The translations under genes were made by a program, and so were the position numbers. From Desulfobacterales bacterium (GTDB lineage: Bacteria > Desulfobacterota > Desulfobacteria > Desulfobacterales > SpSt-501), in contig JAUQXK010000038.1 in the NCBI GenBank assembly GCA_030834695.1, positions 1 through 64,000 on the forward strand: a DNA stretch of 64,000 nt. The letters run 5' to 3'. Positions 35,145 through 44,200 of the stretch are shown here, in pieces. The notes beneath the pieces are model-generated. The model worked only from the letters and a program-made list of their open reading frames with translations. It ran no database searches and was not told the origin of the DNA. Every line of letters begins with the position of its first letter. Positions within the stretch are counted from its first letter, which is position 1.

Positions 35145-35762
35145 TTATGATATCTTCATTATCCTGTCCAATGACGCCTTGATATGCGCCGATGTGGATG
35201 CGCGGAGGCTGAACTCGTCCTTGCTCTCGATAGCCTTGATTATCTCGATGGCTTCGGTGAAGAAAATCTCTTTCTTCGTGTCCTGGTGGCTGGCCAGCCA
35301 GAACCTTATGTAATGGCATAGGAGGTCTCCCAGCATCTGCGACAGTTGGCTGTTATGGGATTCCCTGTAGAGCAGGCAGTGGAACCTGTAGTCGAGCTGG
35401 AACATCTCTTTTTTGGTCGCCTCAGCGCTCAGATTCCTTATCTCCTCCTCGATTGTCTTCAGCTCCTTCAGGCCTTCCGAAGTGATGCGGTTCATCGCCC
35501 ATATATTGGCCTGCGTTTCAAGTACGGCGCGGATCTCCGTTATGTTCCTCATCCGGTTTAATGTCAGAGGGCTCACCGCGTAATGGGACCCTTGGCGGAC
35601 TACCCACTTCTCGGAATCCAGCCTGGTCAGCGCAAGTGTTACCGGGTTGCGGCTGACCCCGAACTCCTGGGCTATCTCTATCTGGTTAAGGATGCTTCCC
35701 GGCGCCAGGTCCAGCCAGATGATCTTATCCTTGAGAACTCTGTATATTTCCAAAGGGTCCAT
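35145..35762 (-). CDS. GntR family regulator, FCD domain
   Basis: This 205-residue protein starts at MDPLEIYRVLKDKI after TGAGG (an in-frame start 25 codons upstream is not needed by the domain). A winged helix-turn-helix occupies about 5-65 (NQIEIAQEFGVSRNPVTLALTRLDSEKWVV). An FCD ligand-binding domain follows, with the metal-type residues in FQLDYRFHCLLYRESHN and the final ASTSAHIKASLDRIM. It is the first gene of the catabolic operon and most likely represses it until the substrate or a metabolite binds. A TGCAT-rich, partly palindromic stretch at 35807-35836 is a candidate operator. Confidence 0.9.
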   Translation of the reverse strand: MDPLEIYRVLKDKIIWLDLAPGSILNQIEIAQEFGVSRNPVTLALTRLDSEKWVVRQGSHYAVSPLTLNRMRNITEIRAVLETQANIWAMNRITSEGLKELKTIEEEIRNLSAEATKKEMFQLDYRFHCLLYRESHNSQLSQMLGDLLCHYIRFWLASHQDTKKEIFFTEAIEIIKAIESKDEFSLRASTSAHIKASLDRIMKIS

Positions 35763-35806
35763 ATGGTAATTCCTCAATGAAGTTTGCGCTCGGTGTGCGC
35801 TCATGG

Positions 35807-35836
35807 TGCATGCATACTGCATAAGCATAGCGTGCA
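35807..35836. promoter_or_regulatory. Candidate GntR operator region
   Basis: This 30-base stretch begins and ends with TGCA and contains three TGCAT/GCAT-type words (TGCATGCATA, CTGCATAAGC). It lies about 45 bases upstream of the GntR start. The symmetry is imperfect, so this is a weak prediction. Confidence 0.3.
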
Positions 35837-36061
35837 AGTCAAGAAAAATATTTTAAGGCATGACATCCTTGCCTCTTGAGCCCCGCCACATCCCAAAAGC
35901 CACAGCATCCTGATTTGGTGCTATATACTTTCAATCACCTATATTTGTTAATTTTTTTATCTTTATCCAATATGATACTTTTTATATATGCTAATTTTTC
36001 TTGCTGACCGCTTGAGGACTGCGCAGCTAACCGACAAGGCCAGCGAACAGGAATACTTAAA

Positions 36062-36190
36062 GGCCATGGCTTTGACAGCCGGCTGTGGAAGATCTATAAG
36101 AAGGTTTGGACAAGCCTTAGCGAATGCATCCCCAGGCGCTCTGCATCTAACAGCACGATGACACCGTAGCGGTTCGGCAGTACAGCGGCA
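36062..36190 (+). repeat. Flanking repeat of catabolic operon, right copy
   Basis: Partner of 29778-29915 with blocks GGCCAT, GGCTGTGGA, ACAAG, CCAGGCGCTC, ACGAT and CGGTTCGGCAGTAC. Identity is patchy, so the duplication is old. The region 35837-36325 contains no gene I can support. Confidence 0.55.
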
Positions 36191-36325
36191 GTATAACCCC
36201 TGCAGAAACCGGTATTCTGCGGGTTATTTGGGTATGCCCAGGTACAATCGGCGGTTATGCCAACCTATTGTAACAATATGAAAATCGGGTGATATCCTGC
36301 TGTTAGCGCTTTCTTGTTGTACGGA

Positions 36326-36369
36326 CTTTCACGTCGGCAACACCGGTTCAAATCCGGTTGGGGACGCCA
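36326..36369 (+). repeat. Attachment site: tRNA-Glu(TTC) 3'-half, right copy
   Basis: Identical over 44 bases to 8913-8956 and in the same orientation; it starts at the anticodon loop and ends with the tRNA CCA. The five bases before it (ACGGA) cannot pair with the anticodon-stem 3' strand GTCGG, so no functional tRNA is formed. It marks the right end of the 27.4-kb island. Confidence 0.85.
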
Positions 36370-36401
36370 ATACTTTCAATAGGTTACTGTTTTTTGCCAA
36401 T

Positions 36402-36442
36402 GCCGCTTGGGGAGTAGACGGCTCCCCAGACGGCTTTTTTAT
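36402..36442 (+). terminator. Terminator downstream of right att site
   Basis: GCCG and TGGGGAG pair with CTCCCCA and CGGC, with a small mismatch between the two stem blocks, and six T follow. It points rightward. Confidence 0.7.
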
Positions 36443-36549
36443 TTCTGGAGACTCAGAACTGCGATCTTCTGGATATACGGCTTGAATTCCAGAACCTGGC
36501 CTCTCCTTCCGGAGAGTTCCTCCAAAGCGCCCCTTGCACGCACATACAT
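36439..36549 (-). CDS. Possible 36-residue protein
   Basis: TGAGGAG at good spacing precedes ATG 36549. The frame reads MYVRARGALEELSG, then RRGQVLEFKPYIQKIAVLSLQK, a coding-like, basic sequence. It may be a genuine small protein or a fragment of a larger one; no family is recognised. Confidence 0.3.
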   Translation of the reverse strand: MYVRARGALEELSGRRGQVLEFKPYIQKIAVLSLQK

Positions 36550-37499
36550 AATAGCTCCTCAGCCGGAGCAGGCGCTAAAGTATTTTGGCCGGTCAGGTGC
36601 GGAACGGCCAGGGTCGGGATGGTTGAGGTGGATAGCGTTGCCTGCAGCGAAGCTCCTTTGTTCCTGAGAGAATCGCTGGTTCGCTCCATGGACTGATCCC
36701 GCGGATAGGTTATTGCCACCTTTACCCTTCATCTTTGGCCCATGGCTCCAGCCTTGCACACAATTAGTTAGACATCTCGGGAGACATGGGCTATGAGAAA
36801 ATCTCAACCTGCCTGTAGCCCGAATTTGGTTTCGCGCTGTTCTCCTGCCCTTTCATGCTCAACTTGTCACAATGATCGAGCAGATAGTCGAGCTGTGGAA
36901 ACAAACACCCTATTGCAATTCGCAGAGCGAGCACACACAGGGGAGGGACCATGCCGTTTGTGATCCGGCTAACAGCGCTTAAGGAGTCCTACTAGTTGAG
37001 CGACGAGGCCAAGGCCTTCGGTCCGCTCAAGAAAACCTCGATCTACCCCGGAACTCAGGCCGCTCCGCAGGAACTTGTGGTCAACAACCTCCAGGGCGGT
37101 TTCACCGTCTTGGGCCGCACGATCCAGGGCGGGCGCATTTGATATGAAGACGGGGAGGGTGGAAAGCTGATAGAGCTTGTCTCCACTGGAGGGGATTTTG
37201 ACAACCGATGACAAACAGAACCCGACTGTAGCCAAACGGCACGGATCCGAGTCGCGGCGGGAGCAGTGGGGGCGATATCGGAAATTCAAGTCCGCACAAG
37301 GCCTCCAGGGCACGAAGAAACCGGTGAAGCATAAATAATCAAACGAAAGAGGGCGCATGAAACAGATCGAAGAGTTGATACGTTCGGCTTTGAAGTGGAT
37401 AAACACGAAGATCAAAAACGAGGTTTCGCTCTGGCGGAAATAGACCGCAAAGATCCTCTGAACGGCAACAGGGAAGCATCCCACTTTGGAAGGTGAGGC
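36550..37499. other. Gene-poor stretch with phage-like debris
   Basis: No full gene can be supported. Short frames with ribosome-like sequences occur, for example a 28-codon frame at 37358 (MKQIEELIRSALKW...), and the composition of 37000-37500 resembles small phage genes broken by stops. I regard the stretch as decayed mobile-element DNA. Confidence 0.5.
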
Positions 37500-37715
37500 A
37501 TGGGGCAACTCGAAGAGTTCGAGCGCATCGACCTGATCCGCGCCGACCTGAAACGACAGCGCGATCACCATGTTTGCCGGGTAGAAAGCATAAACCCAAA
37601 CTTATCGGGTAGACGATCCAGTGCACTGGAAATCTACCGAAAGCTCCGCCGACTGGAACGATTAATCGCTGCACACGACCGCCATATCGAGCGCTTGCGC
37701 GGCGTCCTGTCCTAA
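37500..37715 (+). CDS. Small charged helical protein
   Basis: This 71-residue protein has GGAAGGTGAGG before ATG. It is rich in Arg, Glu and Leu with heptad-like spacing (LEEFERIDLIRADLKRQRDHH... YRKLRRLERLIAAHDRHIERLR), so a short coiled coil is likely. It fits a small phage or plasmid accessory protein; no family is recognised. Confidence 0.4.
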   Translation: MGQLEEFERIDLIRADLKRQRDHHVCRVESINPNLSGRRSSALEIYRKLRRLERLIAAHDRHIERLRGVLS

Positions 37716-38353
37716 GAGTTGAGCACGCAAGCGGGCGCAGAAAATGAGGAGCCGGCTGCAATGCTACGGACCCCAGGTGGTCTACTGCAAGCGCAGGCTA
37801 AGGGAACCGGTCCTGTCATGACGGGCGAATGCTGGACTACAGCAGGCGAGGGATGGCATTTGAAACAGGTTTGGCGCCCGAAAAAGGCTTAGGTCAATCC
37901 CTTAAGTCCTTTTTTCATTGCTACAGAGTGAATAACTGCGCTAATTTTTTTAGAACTTTTAGAGGTTTTGCAGTTCCAACAACTTGAGGACATCTTTGGT
38001 ATCGGTATAGCTGCCTTCCTCGTTGCGATGGCTGTCTGCGAACCCACGCTGCGAGAATGGGGTCCATACCGTATTTTTTATTAATAGCCGACTTATTTGA
38101 GGGTTTAGCCATGAGGTTGGATGCAATGCATAGGGAAAGGCTAAAGCTTTGCGGGGCTTTTTCATCAAGCTTCCAAAGAAGACTTCAAACGGAATGATTT
38201 GAGAGATATAATTAGGATTATTGAGTTATAAAATCATTGTTATTAGCTGGTTAGCTCACTATACAACATCAAACTCGGGACAGAAGTGAATCCTGCGTAT
38301 ACCAACTTGCTCCCGACCAACATATCCTTTTATATCACCGGTAAGGTTTAATT
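37716..38353. other. No gene recognised
   Basis: AT-rich sequence in which only short, unconvincing frames appear. I see no repeat, tRNA or terminator that I would defend. Confidence 0.5.
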
Positions 38354-38434
38354 ATGAGTCAACCGAATTCAATCAGCCTTATAATTCTTGGGCGACTGGC
38401 CATATTGATTTTTTTGATTGCCTTCATATGTTAG
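38354..38434 (+). CDS. Possible 26-residue hydrophobic peptide
   Basis: ATG 38354 gives MSQPNSISLIILGRLAILIFLIAFIC, a polar head followed by one membrane helix with an internal Arg. GTAAGG lies upstream. Size and layout resemble bacterial single-pass microproteins, but no homology can be claimed. Confidence 0.3.
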   Translation: MSQPNSISLIILGRLAILIFLIAFIC

Positions 38435-38623
38435 CTTACCATCAGCATTCCCCCACTCTAAATTCTTCTCTCTGATCTATCTTAAGGCGGATGGTTCCCA
38501 CTTTTCCCGAACAATGGCTTGGGGGAGAGGATTCGGAGCGCTCGCATCTTGCTGAAACTATCTGCCACACACATGCGGGCACCATGTTGCACTTCACCGC
38601 TAAAACAATTGAGGATAAAGACT

Positions 38624-39802
38624 ATGGACATGAACATTAAGAAAGTCCGTATGAAAATGAGGGGTGGCAATGCCAGTTCGCCGAAAAATTTCAGCCGCAG
38701 AAAATTTCTTTCTGCCGCAGCGGCCGGGGCGGCGGCGTTGGGCTTTCCCATGGTTGTAAAGGCTCAAGGGCCGATTACGATGAAATTCCAGAGCACCTGG
38801 CCAACCAAAGACATTATGCATGAGTACTCTCTCGATTTCGCCAAGAAAGTGAACGACATGACCGGCGGGGACCTTAAGATCGAGGTGCTTCCAGCCGGTG
38901 CGGTGGTGCCTGCTTTCGGCCTTCTAGACGCGGTCTCCAAAGGCAACCTCGATGGCGGCCATGGCGTGCTAGTTTATCACTACGGCAAGCAGAACGCGCT
39001 GGCGCTGTGGGGGTCGAGCCCCGCCTTCGGCATGGATGCCAACATGCTGCTGGCTTGGCACAAGTACGGAGGCGGCAAGGAACTTCTATCAAAGATTTAC
39101 GCCTCTATTGGTGCGAACGTGGTTTCATTCCCCTACGGCCCGCATCCGACCCAGCCCTTGGGCTGGTTTAAGAAGCCCGTGGGTAAGGCGGAGGACCTCA
39201 AGGGTCTCAAGTTCCGCACCGTGGGGATTTCCATCGAAATGTTCACCGGCCTGGGTGCAGCGGTGAACGCGCTGCCCGGAGGTGAGATCGTGCCTGCCAT
39301 GGACCGTGGTCTCCTGGATGCAGCGGAATTCAACAACGCCACCTCCGACCGGTTGCTTGGCTTCCCCGACGTATCGAAAGTGTACATGCTGCAAAGCTAC
39401 CACCAGAACGCGGAGCAGTTCGAAATTCTGTTCAACAAGGGCAAGTTCGATGCGCTTCCGGCCAAGATGAAGGCCATCATCGAAAATGCCGTGGAAGCAG
39501 CCTCAGCAGACATGTCGTGGAAGGCGATCGACCAATATTCCAAGGACTACGTGGAACTGCAGGCCAAAGACAAGGTCAAAATGTACAAGACGCCGGACTC
39601 GGTGTTGCAAAAACAACTCGATGTCTTCGACGGGATCATGAAGAGGTATTCGGAGAAGAACCCCTTGTTTAAGGAGGTACTTGAATCGCAAATGGCGTTC
39701 GCCAAGCGAGCGGTAAGCTGGGATATGGATACTAATGTGAGTCGGCGCATGGCGTATAGCCATTACTTCGGTGCCAAGAAGACCCCGGAAAAGAAAAGCT
39801 GA
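38624..39802 (+). CDS. DctP-type TRAP transporter solute-binding protein
   Basis: This 392-residue protein starts at ATG 38624 after GAGG (the open frame extends upstream to 38519 without homology). A twin-arginine signal (NFSRRKFLSAAAAGAAALGFPMVVKAQ) directs folded export. The mature part has the DctP/YiaO fold: FQSTWPTKDIMHEYSLDFAKKVNDMTGGDLKIEVLPAGAVV, GLKFRTVGISIEMFTGLGAAV, and LDAAEFNNATSDRLLGFPDVSKVYMLQSYHQ. It is of the family binding 2-oxo or aromatic carboxylates. No TRAP permease genes are adjacent, so it is an orphan here and must rely on a distant partner. Confidence 0.92.
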   Translation: MDMNIKKVRMKMRGGNASSPKNFSRRKFLSAAAAGAAALGFPMVVKAQGPITMKFQSTWPTKDIMHEYSLDFAKKVNDMTGGDLKIEVLPAGAVVPAFGLLDAVSKGNLDGGHGVLVYHYGKQNALALWGSSPAFGMDANMLLAWHKYGGGKELLSKIYASIGANVVSFPYGPHPTQPLGWFKKPVGKAEDLKGLKFRTVGISIEMFTGLGAAVNALPGGEIVPAMDRGLLDAAEFNNATSDRLLGFPDVSKVYMLQSYHQNAEQFEILFNKGKFDALPAKMKAIIENAVEAASADMSWKAIDQYSKDYVELQAKDKVKMYKTPDSVLQKQLDVFDGIMKRYSEKNPLFKEVLESQMAFAKRAVSWDMDTNVSRRMAYSHYFGAKKTPEKKS

Positions 39803-39937
39803 AGAGTTTCTCTGCATTAGAGATCAGCCATCCGGGAGGCGATCGAACTCGGATGGCTGATTTGTGGATAAGACTTCTTAATCGACTGCAGTTTAGTTTA
39901 GGTTGGCAGCCTTTTTGGGCAATCAGGCTTGGAGGTA

Positions 39938-40074
39938 GGTTTGGACAATCTCAGAGAGGCCCTCTTGGCGATATGTCGGAGGATCTGTTAGCTATCCAAC
40001 AAACCAAAAGCATTGCAGATTAGTTCCGCATATCCAATTCTTACCTCCGTCGGCCCACCCATGTCAAACCCAAA
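39938..40074 (-). repeat. Promoter-plus-hairpin dispersed repeat, copy E (inverted)
   Basis: On the minus strand it reads TTTGGGTTTGACA, then GGTAAGAATTGGATATGCGG, CTAATCTGCAATGC, TTTGTTGGATAGCTAACAG, TCCGACATATCGCC and GAGATTG, matching copies C and D module by module. It lies directly upstream of, and points away from, the decayed tyrosine recombinase. Confidence 0.75.
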
Positions 40075-40090
40075 CTGAAGGAGGTACGCC

Positions 40091-40927
40091 ATGAAAGTAG
40101 CCTGTGCCGCAAAGATCTGGATGGATTATCACCGGTCGCATTCAATAAAAACACCTTACGATCCTATGAGTCAGTAATTACGCCCTTCTGCCGGGACCAT
40201 GGCAATCGGGAGCTGGCGGAACTCACGGTTGATCTGGTCCAGACCTTTCTGGAGAGCATCACCAACGGTCGTAAACCCCAAGCCCGGAAAATTCGCTTCG
40301 CCCATCTGACATCATTTTTCAATTTCATCCACAACAACCTGAGCCCAGATTTCCAGAACCCCTGCAATTCACCGATGCTACGGAAGCTGTTCCGCCCGAA
40401 AATCACCACCAACTGGAACATTATCGAAAAGGAAGCTGTCGATGAGACCATGTTCCGTTCGGCGAAAATCCGAAATCGTCTGATCCTGGAATTGATGGCA
40501 AGAGGGAGGTATGCGCATCGGTGAAGTGCTCAAGCTCACCGCCAGTGATCTCCGGGACCGGAAGTTGACGTTGCGAGAGCCTAAAAGTGGAAGAGAACAT
40601 GAGGTGGCGTTCATTCCTCAGAAGATTGCCGATCGCCTCCGGGAATATGCCGCCAATCGATGCAGGACCGGCGAGCATCGGATTTTTCCAATCCCCTATG
40701 GGACCGCCCGAAAGATGGTGGCCAAAGCTGGGATACTGGTCGGCGTTCCTCTCCGACCTCACGATTTGCGCCGATATGCTGCCACCTATGCATCCCGATC
40801 CGGCGTTCCAATTGAAATCGTCAGATAGGTGACCCTCCGGCATTCAAATTTCTCGACCACGCAGCGCTACCTTGGAAAAATTACCGACACCGAGGCCATG
40901 AGATGGATTGAAAATCTGTACGCCTAA
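40091..40927 (+). pseudogene. Short tyrosine recombinase/integrase, frameshifted
   Basis: AAGGAGG precedes ATG 40091. Reading across three frames gives MKVACAAKIWMDYHRSHS, then KNTLRSYESVITPFCRDHG...ELMARG, then MRIGEVLKLTASDLRD...RPHDLRRYAATYASRSG, and after an in-frame TAG near 40827 VTLRHSNFSTTQRYLGKITD. The catalytic Arg (RIGE), HxLRR, His (RHS) and Tyr (RYLG) can all be seen, so the gene is complete but ruined by a shift near 40146, another near 40505 and a stop. The intact length would be about 275 residues, typical of short stand-alone integrases. Confidence 0.85.
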
Positions 40928-40933
40928 AATGAA

Positions 40934-40966
40934 ACGGGGTGGTCCTGTTCTATGGCCGCCCCTTAT
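40934..40966 (+). terminator. Hairpin after recombinase remnant
   Basis: GGGGTGG pairs with CCGCCCC (one unpaired or wobble position) seven bases after the recombinase stop; TTATTG follows. It may be a terminator or element end. Confidence 0.45.
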
Positions 40967-41289
40967 TGACGGTGATTGAGGCCTTCTACCTCACGCTTTC
41001 AGAAATCTAATATCCTGCCCATGGCTGTCAGTACTATAGGACGGCGGTAACCAATTTTCGTTGGGTATAACCCCCGCGGCACAATCTTATCAGGCTTCTC
41101 CAGCCAAGATCATATCTACACTTTTTATGAATACGCTTTGTTTGAAATTAACTAACCAACACCATCAAAAACTAAAAAAATTCCGGAGGTTGGATATCGC
41201 CGATGTTCACATAATCAGTAAATGCGTAGTGAAAGCCTTCTGCCAAGATTGTATGTTAGGCTTTTTTCGGCGTCCGCAAACCGAGCGAC
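40967..41289. other. No gene recognised
   Basis: Intergenic DNA between the recombinase remnant and the converging M14 peptidase gene. Only short random frames are present. Confidence 0.5.
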
Positions 41290-44200
41290 TCAACACCGAA
41301 CGATAAGCTTGTTAAGGCCGTGTTCGCTGAGACAGACGGTCACCGTGCACCCCTCGCGACACGCACGCAGCACGACCTCCGCTATCCCTTTCTCTTGCGA
41401 TCTGATGTGGTGACAATCGGAACAGGACTCAAGGACAAAACCCTTGAAATCACCGAAGCAATCGAAAATCACCTCACGCACCTTTCCGGTAAGCTGTTCG
41501 GGTTCTTCAGGGTGGACTTCACCTGGCAGTCCAGGATCATCCGGCGATGCTGGAATCAGGGAGGGGTCGACTCCCAGTCCGGCGATCTGATCACCGAGCT
41601 GAGACAGATACCGAACGAAGACCGGGTGCCAGGTGTCCGTGACTGGAATCGCCTGGAACACGTAGCGAAGAACCGCGAGGTTGCGCACGAGCTTCCGAAG
41701 TAGAGGCTCACCCGATCCCACCACCACCCTGACCTCGAAGGCGCCCAGGACGCGCCGGCGCGACAGGTTTACCTTCGTCCTCTTGTTTTCACCGCGGACA
41801 TCCGCCCAGAAGGTCAGTCCGGTGTGATGCTGCACGTCAACGGAATACCGCTGCCCGTCTCGGACCGTTAGTGGAAGCTGCAGCGTCAGGAGGCCAGGTA
41901 TCGCATCCCGGATCTCGCCCGGAATCGGGATGTACGCGACGTCACCGACCGTAAATAAAACCGTGTTCGTATCCACCTTGGTAATGATCCGCGGTCCTGG
42001 GCGAAGGCTCTCGGCTAAGGCAATCACATCGTCCGCTTTCCACTCCGGCAGGTAAAGATTCGCGACCGTCTCGCGTGGCAGATCATTCCAGCGGAAAACG
42101 AGTTCGTCATAACGAGCCTGCTGATTCGACTTGGAAGCGACCGCTTTGAGCTGCGCTCCACGCGTCGACAGCGAAGGCTTCAACAGAAACGTGTGCTGTA
42201 CCCGGTGTGTCGACTCGATTCCGGGATTGTCGGATTCAAGAATCGCCAGGTTCCGCTGCGCGAGCCGGTCGCTCGATGACGGTGTAGCGCCGTTCGAGAT
42301 CGGATCGGCCGCGCCCGGCTGAAACCGAATTTCAGCAACCAGACACTGGTGAATTCCCCGCACGAGCTGCAGGATCGGAATTCGGTTCGTAAACGGACCA
42401 TCGTTTCCGGATGGAACGTTCACAGGAAACTGCGGCTCGGTCTGATTGAAGTCGAGCCAGCAGCCGAAATAGGTGTGCGCTTCAACTCCTCCTGCGTGGA
42501 CAAGCGTCTGCTTGTTCGTGTTGTCAGGCTGCGCTGTCATGCTCTGCGACGCCGTGTTGACCCGCCGCTCCGCGAAATACGGAATCGAAACGATCTGATT
42601 TCCGACGCCGCTGAAGAAATGGTTGATGCCGAGCAGGGGCGTCGTTCCTCCGGAGGTCCGGCGATAATTCTCCATCTGCGCACCCACGGCACTCGTGTAG
42701 CTCAGATCCGATACCATCGTATTGAACGTTCGGAAGAAGGCCCGCACATCGACTGCATCCTGCGAGTTCGCGCGATAGCGAACCTTGGCCAGCGCGAAAT
42801 TAAGAACGCGCACCCCGCCTACCGTGCGCGAAAGCTCGAGCTCATTCGTCGAAAGACTTTCGAAAGCAGGCGCATCCGCATTCCCATACCCGCGCAGCTC
42901 CGCAAGCAGCGCTTGTATGTAGTTGTACGGAGCGTCAGCGACAGCATTCGGATCTTGGAGTGTAATCGAACTCGATCCGTGCACCTTCTGGCCCGGCCGC
43001 AGTTGAAACACTCGCACATCGGTGCTCAGCCAGGTCACCGGCCCATCGAGCATATACGGGCTCGGCTGATTTACCAGATGCATGAGCGCGACATCCGTTA
43101 TGCCGCCAAAGGCCGCCTCTACAAAAATGTCGCGCTTCTCCGCCGTGAACGCCGACGTGCCGTTGAAGTGGACGCGGTAGGTGAACAGGATACGTTGCGG
43201 CGTCGCAGGAGCGCCGGCGTTCTCTAACACCACGCTTGTCTTGATGGCGGTCATCGTGGAGATCTGCGACCCGCCGATGGAGCTGAGGAATCGGATGGTT
43301 GGCTCGGCAGCGGGAAGACCCAGCTCGGCCGGTGAAAAACCGTCGTAGATGACGTAGAACGCCTCCTCGTAGTCGGCGATCGAATCGACTCCGTCCTTCG
43401 AAAAGGTGTCGCGATTGGTGACGATAAAGCTGTCGATGCCGATCGCCTCAAGGCCGAGGCCCATCAGACCGGAGGAGACATCCTTGATGATCTCCTGCAT
43501 TTCTGCCCACGCCGGTTGGAATTCGGTGCCCCACTCGACGGTGAAGGACAAGGCTTTCGACAGTCCGGGATTGGTGAAATGGCGGCTGTAGGCATAGTCC
43601 TGGTTTGTCCCCGACGTCGGATACAAGGAAAAGCTCGGCTTGGCTACGTAGTATTTCCCCCGCACCTCGCCGAGCGTGCGGGTAAACGCCTCGGACAACG
43701 CAATCAGGTTCGAGAGATCGCTGTCCGGAATATATTCATCGTAGTCGTCGCCAATGAGGCCGCGTTGGTGATTGAATGCTGGGTTGTGGAAGTTTCTTGT
43801 GGTATCGGCGACTTGCACCTCATCGTTGCCCCAGACGTAGAGGATGTCCTCCGAATAGCTGTGAACGTCGACATACCAGCGGATCCGCGTGTAGGTATCG
43901 AAGATGTGGTTGATGTTCTTGGTCTCGACCTCGCTGTGAGGGGTGTTCCCATGGTAAGTGTCTTGCCCCGGATCGGAGGACGCAACGTAAACATTGACGG
44001 CCGCGGGAGCGAATGCTGCATTGAAATCCCACAGAAAATCCTGGTTGCGGTTGATGTCCACTCCGATTTTCGACGCAACGCCCCCGCTGTTGGCCGGATT
44101 GCGATTCTTGCGCCACAGGGCCGCCGTCGTTTGCGAATAGTTGCGGCCGTCCGGGTTGACGCACGGAAAGATGATCACATTGATCCGCTCCATGAGCGCC

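Noticed and set aside
42349-43227. 292-codon plus-strand frame inside the M14 gene
   Set aside because: It runs antisense to a protein with all M14 catalytic residues and has Arg-rich shadow composition; no ribosome site.
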